A DNA stretch of 64,000 nucleotides. It comes from JACPVU01 sp964373255. GTDB lineage: Archaea; Aenigmatarchaeota; Aenigmatarchaeia; GW2011-AR5. Under the pieces are notes generated by a model. That model saw only the letters and a program-made list of their open reading frames with translations. It was not told the DNA's origin and searched no databases. The translations under genes and the position numbers were made by a program. Positions 59,336 through 64,000 of the stretch are shown one piece after another; positions within the stretch are counted from its first letter, which is position 1, and every line of letters starts with the position of its first letter. Where the stretch lies: contig CAYJTG010000006.1 in NCBI GenBank assembly GCA_964373255.1, forward strand, positions 1 through 64,000, given 5' to 3'.

Positions 59336-59680
59336 ATGCCCCATCCATCAGGTCCGACCAACAGGAACGTGAAAAAGCTTGTTGTGGAATTAAAGAGAAC
59401 AAAGGACAGGTTTTATCTAGGCGTTGCGAGAAGTCTGGAAAAGTCGAGAAGGAGCAAAAAGCCGGTGAATATAGGCAAGCTTAAAAAATTGTCGAAGAAA
59501 TACGACAGCTTTATTGTTCCTGGAAAGGTTCTTGGCATCGGTGACATCGACAAGGCCGTAGACGTTTATGCGTGGGCGTTCTCAAAAGATGCGGGAGCGA
59601 AAATAAAAAAGGCCGGCGGCAACGCATTCCCGCTTGCCCAGATAATTAAAGACAACGCAAAAGGCAGGGTTGTGTTATGA
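59336..59680 (+). CDS. rpl18e: 50S ribosomal protein L18e (eL18)
   Basis: 114 aa. PHPSGPTNRNVKKLVVELKRT, RSKKPVNIGKLKKLSKKYDSFIVPGKVLGIGDIDKAVDVYAWAFS and GGNAFPLAQIIKDNAKGRVVL are diagnostic. Confidence 0.95.
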   Translation: MPHPSGPTNRNVKKLVVELKRTKDRFYLGVARSLEKSRRSKKPVNIGKLKKLSKKYDSFIVPGKVLGIGDIDKAVDVYAWAFSKDAGAKIKKAGGNAFPLAQIIKDNAKGRVVL

Positions 59681-60063
59681 TGAAAGACATAGAAAGCTCT
59701 GCTGATGAATTTCTGCGAAGAGTTGATGCTGCACTTGCTTATAATGTTCCAAAAGCTACGCCTATACTTGTCTCGTGGAGGGGTGGCACATATTTTGGGT
59801 CGCTACAGAACGTATACCCAGAATATAGTAGTGAAATGGTCCTACTTAGCAAAACATCTAGTTCACTAAATCCAGGATTTGTTAAAGGTATTGAAAAAAA
59901 GAAACCTGGAATAGAAATTTTACATGCGGATGAAAAGTTAGATATCAGAGGCCGCCAGCATATTTTGAGAAAAATTGACAACGAACTAACTTATATGACA
60001 GACGATCAAACAAAATATGCCATAAAAAACCCTAAAGTATTTGCAGAATTTGTCCTAAATTAG
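59677..60063 (+). CDS. orphan ORF between L18e and L13
   Basis: 128 aa, ATG overlapping the L18e stop by four bases. MMKDIESSADEFLRRVDAALAYNVPKATPILVSWRGGTYFGSLQNV..., alpha/beta, no known domain. AT-rich compared with rpl18e and rpl13. Confidence 0.6.
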   Translation: MMKDIESSADEFLRRVDAALAYNVPKATPILVSWRGGTYFGSLQNVYPEYSSEMVLLSKTSSSLNPGFVKGIEKKKPGIEILHADEKLDIRGRQHILRKIDNELTYMTDDQTKYAIKNPKVFAEFVLN

Positions 60064-60079
60064 ATACAGGTGTTGTAAA

Positions 60080-60487
60080 ATGAAAATAATAGATGGCCAT
60101 AATGCGGTGCTTGGACGACTGGCGTCCAATACAGCAAAGCACTTGCTGAAAGGCGAAGAGGTAGCAATAGTCAACGCCGAAAAGGTGATAATTACAGGAG
60201 ACCCAAAACGGGTTGTAGGAAAATACCTAAAAATGCGCCGTCTTGGCAGCCCCCAGCATGGGCCATTTTTTCCAAAGCAGCCTGACGCCATACTGCGAAG
60301 GACGGTAAGGGGAATGATGCCCTACAAAACGCCCAAGGGAAGGGTTGCCATGAAAAGGCTTCATATTTTTGTTCGTATCCCTGATCATCTCAAGAATGAA
60401 GGCATCGACAAAGCGGCCACAAAGCCAGTTAAAAGCAACTACATAAGATTAGGTGATGTCGCAAAGACAATAGGATGGAAAGAATAA
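60080..60487 (+). CDS. rpl13: 50S ribosomal protein L13 (uL13)
   Basis: 135 aa. MKIIDGHNAVLGRLASNTAKHLLKGEEVAIVNAEKVIITGDPKRVVGKY and RRTVRGMMPYKTPKGRVAMKRLHIF are diagnostic. Confidence 0.96.
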   Translation: MKIIDGHNAVLGRLASNTAKHLLKGEEVAIVNAEKVIITGDPKRVVGKYLKMRRLGSPQHGPFFPKQPDAILRRTVRGMMPYKTPKGRVAMKRLHIFVRIPDHLKNEGIDKAATKPVKSNYIRLGDVAKTIGWKE

Positions 60488-60519
60488 TTTCGACTAAGAG
60501 AATTAAAGGGTGATGCGAA

Positions 60520-60606
60520 ATGAACTTATTGATACGCAATGAAGAAAGAGAAGCGCGTTACGATAGAATGATGCAAGAAGTAAAAATTGAAATGGCCAGA
60601 ATCTGA
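60520..60606 (+). CDS. 28-aa orphan ORF between L13 and S9
   Basis: MNLLIRNEEREARYDRMMQEVKIEMARI, one charged helix, preceded by GGTGATGCGAAATG, a strong SD of the kind used by the ribosomal genes. Too short to be sure, but the SD and operon position support translation. Confidence 0.4.
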   Translation: MNLLIRNEEREARYDRMMQEVKIEMARI

Positions 60607-60618
60607 TTGGTGATACTT

Positions 60619-61059
60619 ATGACAGAAGAACAAAAAACCGAGAAAAAGAAAAAGACGAAGGTCGTTCAGGCAAGGGGAACGAGAAAAAAGGCCGTTGCAC
60701 GCGCTACGATAAGAGAGGGCAAGGGCATGATAAGGATCAATTCTGTACCCATCGACCTCATAGAACCCAGGTACAGAAACATGCGCATAAAAGAAGTTGT
60801 AATGATTGCCGGCGATCTTGTGCACAACGTTGATATCGACGTCAACGTCACAGGTGGTGGCGTCTGGGGCCAGGCCAATGCAGCAAGAACCGCTATTGCA
60901 AATGCCCTTGTGAAATGGACAAAGAACGAGAAGCTCAGACACATGTATATTGATTACGACAGAAGCCTGCTGATATCTGATTCAAGAAGAACAGAGCCGC
61001 ACAAACCAAGCAGATCGACGGCTGGGCCGCGCAGGTCGAAACAACAATCTAAACGATAA
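60619..61059 (+). CDS. rps9: 30S ribosomal protein S9 (uS9)
   Basis: 146 aa from ATG 60619 (GGTGAT upstream). KAVARATIREGKGMIRINSVPI, VMIAGDLVHNVDIDVNVTGGGVWGQANAARTAIANALVKW and C-terminal DSRRTEPHKPSRSTAGPRRSKQQSKR are diagnostic. Confidence 0.96.
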   Translation: MTEEQKTEKKKKTKVVQARGTRKKAVARATIREGKGMIRINSVPIDLIEPRYRNMRIKEVVMIAGDLVHNVDIDVNVTGGGVWGQANAARTAIANALVKWTKNEKLRHMYIDYDRSLLISDSRRTEPHKPSRSTAGPRRSKQQSKR

Positions 61060-61620
61060 TATTTTCATCTATGCAGAACAAAAAGTAACACGTTCTTTTT
61101 CAATTATCTGCTAAAAAATCTGGATGAATTCCTATCATTTTTACCTGACAAACAGATATTTTTTGCTGGTCTATTCGATGCCGAGGGAAATGTTTCTTTA
61201 GAAGATAGATACTTCAGATGGGCTTGTAAAAATAATAAGGAAGTCGAAATTTACAAAAAACATCTATCCGAATTAGGTCTGTTCAAACGGTACGACGGAG
61301 CAAGCTTAATTACAGACAACAGAGAGATATTTGTCCAAGAAATATATACGCATATAAAACATAAAGCCAAAATAAATAGAATAAAATTATTATTTTTCAA
61401 TAAAGGGTTTCTGGAAGATCGTTTTAAAAAGCTTTTGATTTGTATAAATGATACCCCAGGAAAAACGGTATCAGAAATCAATAAAATATTTTCCAGAAAG
61501 AAAACATGGCCACAACTGAAATTTTTGTATGATTGTGGATACTTAACACGAGAAGGTTATCCAATGAAATTATACATAACTGAAAAAGGCTTACGTGAGA
61601 TCAGGAGGGAAGGGCAATGA
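61060..61620 (+). pseudogene. LAGLIDADG endonuclease-like ORF without start codon
   Basis: Open frame from the codon after the rps9 stop to TGA 61618-61620. FFAGLFDAEGNVSLEDRYFRW is a LAGLIDADG helix with the acidic residue; the rest (EIYKKHLSELGLFKRYDGASLIT... IKLLFFNKGF) fits the domain, and a winged-helix-like region follows. No ATG/GTG/TTG occurs upstream of the motif; the first ATG in frame is far downstream at 61564. Only one motif is visible. Likely the remnant of an inserted homing gene, or a frame needing an unusual start. Confidence 0.7.
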
Positions 61621-61812
61621 TTATACCAGTCCGCTGTCTTTAGCTGTGGCAAGCCTGTCGGTGGCCTGTGGGAAAAATACAAAGAAAGAGTAGCAGCAGG
61701 CGAATCGCCGGATAAGGTATTGAACGACCTGGGCCTTGAACGTTATTGCTGCCGCGCGCTATTTCTATCACACAAAGATATAATCAAGAAGATATCGAGG
61801 TTCAGGGTTTAA
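61617..61812 (+). CDS. rpoN: DNA-directed RNA polymerase subunit N, apparent +1 frameshift
   Basis: MIIPVRCL|SCGKPVGGLWEKY..ERYCCRALFLSHKDIIKKISRFRV is the Rpo10 sequence (64 aa), with CxxC and CCR zinc ligands. The frame changes after codon 8: ATG ATT ATA CCA GTC CGC TGT CTT TAG C, where TAG is at 61641-61643; moving +1 reads AGC TGT GGC AAG. CTT TAG C is the bacterial RF2-type shift context (CUU UGA C). Either a programmed frameshift or an indel. Preceded by AGGAGG. Confidence 0.85.
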
Positions 61813-62114
61813 ATTCTTTTATAATGCCTTCTCATAAAACGTGATTTTGCGTCAAGGTATTTTCTGTGTTCTTTCAAGTTCGACAGCGTTTCATTTACCG
61901 TGTCATCGATTATAGCCAATGACGTATCGAATTCCGACAGCAATGTGTCGCTCTGCTTTGCAAGCTCCTTCTTTGTGAAAGAATTGTGATTCTTTAATAA
62001 TTTGTCAAGCTCTTTAGACGCCTCTTGAAGGTTCTTTCTGGCCTCGAGAAGCTTTGGCCATGACATAATAAGAAATAGGGCAGAAATTATAAGAATGAAG
62101 CGGTGACCTGCCAT
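61809..62114 (-). CDS. membrane-anchored coiled-coil protein
   Basis: 101 aa from ATG 62114. GHRFILIISALFLIMSW is an N-terminal membrane anchor; the rest (EARKNLQEASKELDKLLKNHNSF...) is coiled coil. Convergent with, and overlapping by four bases, rpoN. Unknown role. Confidence 0.6.
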   Translation of the reverse strand: MAGHRFILIISALFLIMSWPKLLEARKNLQEASKELDKLLKNHNSFTKKELAKQSDTLLSEFDTSLAIIDDTVNETLSNLKEHRKYLDAKSRFMRRHYKRI

Positions 62115-62280
62115 AGCCTGTCTTCTGTTGGCATCTCGTGCATCACAGCGATGCAGTCTCTGACATGCCATGGCGCATTTGTCTATGCACTTATAAATTA
62201 GCTTGCACCCGTACGTGCTGAGCCGTTTCATTCGGACCGCTTTGTGATTTACACAAAGCCTGAATTTCATTAAATGCACG

Positions 62281-62545
62281 CCATAAAAGTTTTACCCTTT
62301 AGAGCCTGCATTCTTCCATTCAGCGCCGATGTCGTTTCTGTTCTTACCCTTTCGGGAACCTGATTTTACTCAGGTCAGCAGTTGCAACTAAGCAACGAAT
62401 CTCTAGAAAACAGATTTTTTGTCTATTTTCATGATTCCATACTGTTAAGCGCCTTGAAAAGGTGCTTGGGTGGACAGAGCTTCCTCAGTGAAAAATCTTA
62501 CGATTTTTCACCGATAGCAGCCTAGCAGGTCACCGATACTATAAT
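62281..62545 (-). ncRNA. candidate structured RNA, possibly RNase P RNA
   Basis: On the minus strand, CGGTGAAAAATC-gtaa-GATTTTTCACTG (62485-62512) forms a long hairpin immediately followed by GAGGAAGC, as P3 is followed by the GAGGAAA box in RNase P RNA; downstream lie GGGTAAGAACAGAAACG and CCTGC/GCAGG closing pairs near the ends. A promoter-like AAAATATTTTC lies ~35 bases upstream. The gap has no ORF. The CR-I and CR-V boxes are imperfect (GAGGAAGC rather than GAGGAAAG), so this is a lead, not an identification. Confidence 0.4.
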
Positions 62546-62606
62546 GGAAGAAGAGTTAATAAGGATTATGGTAATCATGTAAAGAAAATATTTTCTTGCC
62601 ATTGTT

Positions 62607-62960
62607 CTACTTCAATTCGTGGAGCGAGAAAATACCATCTGCAAGATCACTAAAATAACTTGATTTATTTTCGCGCTTTAGGCGCAATTCATTTGTTGTA
62701 AAATCTTTCCCTTGATCAAAGTGTGATATGACGTAAGAAAGCTTGCTTTGACGCACGGCTTCATGCAGCTCGCGCCTCATAGAATAAAGCGAAAAAGCGT
62801 ATTCTGCGCATTCCCTACATTTGGAGAGGTGCCTTCCAACTTTTACTATAGCACTCTGACCCTCGGTTTCGTATAGGTCCAGACATTCAAATATAAAATA
62901 ATTTATTTTTCTTCTTGTTACCGACGGCTCGTATTTGTCGCATATTATTGGGCGTATCAT
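62607..62960 (-). CDS. protein with HxxxCxxC zinc motif
   Basis: 117 aa from ATG 62960. VGRHLSKCRECAEYAFSLYSMRREL (about residues 41-65) resembles the HxxxCxxC zinc helix of anti-sigma-factor-like domains. Rest unrecognised; C-terminus FSDLADGIFSLHELK. Archaea lack sigma factors, so another partner must be assumed. Confidence 0.55.
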   Translation of the reverse strand: MIRPIICDKYEPSVTRRKINYFIFECLDLYETEGQSAIVKVGRHLSKCRECAEYAFSLYSMRRELHEAVRQSKLSYVISHFDQGKDFTTNELRLKRENKSSYFSDLADGIFSLHELK

Positions 62961-62979
62961 AGTAATCAATTGCCAATTT

Positions 62980-63390
62980 TTATTGGCATGTATGGCACGG
63001 CTGGCACGGGAAGTCCCTGTTCAGATCGCGTATCGGTATTTCTACCCTTCCGCTTACAGGCCTGTGCGGCAGCTCCTTCAGGGGCACTCGAGAAACAGAA
63101 AATCTCAGCCCGGGGCCTATGTTGGGGCGGAAGTTTGTCGCAAATAAAACCGTGGGCAATTGCGCTCTTTGTGTAGGCAGGCTCGGCGTGTTTGCCTGTA
63201 CGCTTACGGATACTGGGGATTCCCTGATGTTTATCGGCGGGAAATTCGTGGATACAACCGCGCCTACAGGCTGCGGCTCTGATACAACAGGCCTGAGCTT
63301 GTGCATTGTGACTATTATTGTCGTGTCTGCATAAGCTATGGGCATGACTAAGAATGAAAGCATTATGACCGTTATTATTGCAATCTTCAT
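62980..63390 (-). CDS. secreted protein with C-terminal cysteines
   Basis: 136 aa from ATG 63390. Signal peptide MKIAIITVIMLSFLVMPIAYA with likely cleavage before DTT. Proline/valine-rich mature chain (VVSEPQPVGAVVSTNFPPINI...) ending CQPCHTCQ. Extracellular or cell-surface; the Cys cluster may bind metal or form disulfides. Ends 20 bases before the upstream HxxxCxxC gene's start. Confidence 0.65.
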   Translation of the reverse strand: MKIAIITVIMLSFLVMPIAYADTTIIVTMHKLRPVVSEPQPVGAVVSTNFPPINIRESPVSVSVQANTPSLPTQRAQLPTVLFATNFRPNIGPGLRFSVSRVPLKELPHRPVSGRVEIPIRDLNRDFPCQPCHTCQ

Positions 63391-63424
63391 GCTTAGACTA
63401 TAAGCGAAAAGGATAAAAACGCAA

Positions 63425-63585
63425 AGCTTCTTAAAAATGCTCAAGGAAAGCATCGGCGTAGACCCATACGTCTATCGACGTTATGGGTCAGCTAGAGGCA
63501 TTGTCTGAACAGATAGACGCACTTCGTGCGTCAGTTTGTTTCAATGCCTCACGCCGATGCTTTCTCAAAGGGTTTCTAAGAAGCT
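63425..63585 (-). repeat. three-way-junction element, family A (copy A5, reverse)
   Basis: Distal stem AGCTTCTTA / TAAGAAGCT; inner stem GAAAGCATCGGCGT / ACGCCGATGCTTTC, where the family's A-T becomes G-C with pairing kept. Hairpin 1 GAGGCATTG..CAATGCCTC carries in its loop the same nested piece as B1 (GATAGACGCACT..AGTGCGTCAGTTTG). Hairpin 2 GACCCATAC..GTTATGGGTC. Next to tRNA-Pro. Confidence 0.88.
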
Positions 63586-63596
63586 AAATGCAAAAA

Positions 63597-63746
63597 TGGG
63601 CTCGCCCGGATTTGAACCGGGGTCGCGAGCTTTTTCTTGAACTTTCCTTTTGATTGAACTTTTTGGAAAAGTTCACCCGAAGCTCGAATCAAAGCCGTAT
63701 GAGATGCGGAGCATCTCATGCACTAACCAAGCTAGACTACGAGCCC
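63597..63746 (-). tRNA. tRNA-Pro(CGG) with two introns
   Basis: Acceptor GGGCTCG (63746-63740) / CGAGCCC (63604-63598), A73 at 63597. Anticodon stem CGAGC/GCTCG, loop TTCGGGT. A 44-nt intron interrupts the anticodon loop at 37/38 (63631-63675). A second, about 32 nt (63691-63722), with a perfect hairpin ATGAGATGC-tcc-GCATCTCAT, splits the D arm near 22/23; removing it gives GGTTAG|GATT. T arm CCCGG-TTCAAAT-CCGGG. Confidence 0.82.
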
Positions 63747-63780
63747 AATTGAATATCGTTACCATCAAGCGATTAAAACC

Positions 63781-64000
63781 TTATTTCAGACGATCAAGTT
63801 TTTCCACAAACCTTTTCGGATATTTCAGAAGCAATCTTTTCTTTGCCTCGTCAATATCAACCCATTCCCATTCAGAGTGCTCCCAGCTAAGTTTGAAATT
63901 GCCTTTTCCTGCAAGTTTAGCCCTGTACACGACAAGCATAAGAAACAAATTTTTGTCATTAGCGTCGCGAAAATTGGATATAGCAACATCGAAAAGTTCG
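63781..64000 (-). CDS. Nudix hydrolase, C-terminal fragment
   Basis: Partial; 72 C-terminal residues before TAA at 63781. NFRDANDKNLFLMLVVYRAKLAG..KLSWEHSEWEWVDIDEAKKRLLLKYPKRFVEKL matches the second half of Nudix proteins after the Nudix box, which lies outside the window. Confidence 0.7.
   Translation of the reverse strand, partial: ELFDVAISNFRDANDKNLFLMLVVYRAKLAGKGNFKLSWEHSEWEWVDIDEAKKRLLLKYPKRFVEKLDRLK

Noticed and set aside
17624..63585. Family A elements as hammerhead ribozymes or CRISPR repeats
   Set aside because: The three-way shape suggested hammerhead, but CUGANGA and GAAA core strands are absent. Copies are far apart and without spacers, so not CRISPR.
17624..63585. Family A/B as insertion-sequence ends
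   Set aside because: No transposase ORF lies within or beside any copy and no target duplications could be recognised.
11600..64000. Complete diversity-generating retroelement in the window
   Set aside because: No reverse transcriptase (no YxDD-type ORF) and no AAC-rich template repeat were found, so only the target-like gene is reported.

Overview
The window is archaeal chromosome of roughly 40-45% GC. This follows from archaeal-only or archaeal-type genes: ribosomal proteins eL15, eL18, eL24, eL42, eS27, eS28 and L7Ae, aIF2 alpha and beta, RFC large subunit, GINS, Cbf5/Nop10, RNase P proteins Rnp2/Rnp3, RpoD/K/N, deoxyhypusine synthase, Bud32, EMC3-like DUF106 and a geranylgeranyl reductase. 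A single-chain primase (PriS fused to the PriL Fe-S domain), a shortened SMC, many tiny genes and intron-rich RNA genes point to a DPANN-like lineage (Nanoarchaeota/Aenigmarchaeota/Woesearchaeota type). That placement is inference. Translation starts are often preceded by GGTGAT-like Shine-Dalgarno sequences, and many genes overlap as ATGA.

Layout. 1-4790: 3' part of a 23S rRNA gene broken by about ten insertions, five carrying ORFs (two LAGLIDADG enzymes, one Vsr/PD-(D/E)XK-like nuclease, two unknown proteins). 4.9-13.6 kb: RNA m5C methyltransferase, a polyamine/hypusine pair (dys, speD), argS, a coiled-coil protein and a protein with a GC-rich, NNC-codon C-terminus resembling the variable region of a diversity-generating retroelement target. 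13.6-24 kb: eL15, RNase P proteins, aIF2 beta, RFC-L, Sec61 beta, endonuclease IV, epimerase and glycosyltransferase. 24.2-28.3 kb: a two-subunit 2-oxoacid:ferredoxin oxidoreductase whose beta subunit carries an intein. 28.3-35.4 kb: cutA, tmk, msrB and the smc-scpA-scpB condensin cluster. 35.6-44.8 kb: lipid reductase, Bud32, uS15, primase, GINS, eL42, DUF106, Cbf5 and purine genes. 44.9-52.4 kb: guaA, tRNA-Ser, antiporter, uL16, regulator, uS2, RpoK and a PAC2 protein. 52.5-61.8 kb: Nop10, aIF2 alpha, eS27, L7Ae, eS28, eL24, then the S13-S4-S11-RpoD-tRNA-Leu-L18e-L13-S9-RpoN cluster. 61.8-64 kb: small unknown proteins, a candidate structured RNA, tRNA-Pro and a partial Nudix gene.

The most unusual feature is dense invasion by small genetic elements. 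(1) At least seven intergenic elements share a three-way-junction architecture: an outer stem enclosing two hairpins. They form two families (A and B) with conserved junction bases, but stems that differ between copies while staying paired. (2) All three tRNA genes have introns; tRNA-Leu(UAA) appears to have three, and its T-loop intron resembles the anticodon-loop intron of tRNA-Pro. (3) Simple perfect hairpins recur in intergenic clusters and inside the tRNA-Ser intron. (4) Small unknown ORFs sit at almost every junction of the ribosomal-protein operons and inside the korAB operon. (5) rpoN appears to need a +1 frameshift at CTT TAG C, the same local sequence as the bacterial RF2 frameshift site.

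Functionally the window combines RNA maturation (RNase P, H/ACA components, RNA methyltransferase, KEOPS kinase), core translation and transcription, replication initiation, condensin, purine and polyamine/hypusine metabolism and ferredoxin-linked 2-oxoacid oxidation.
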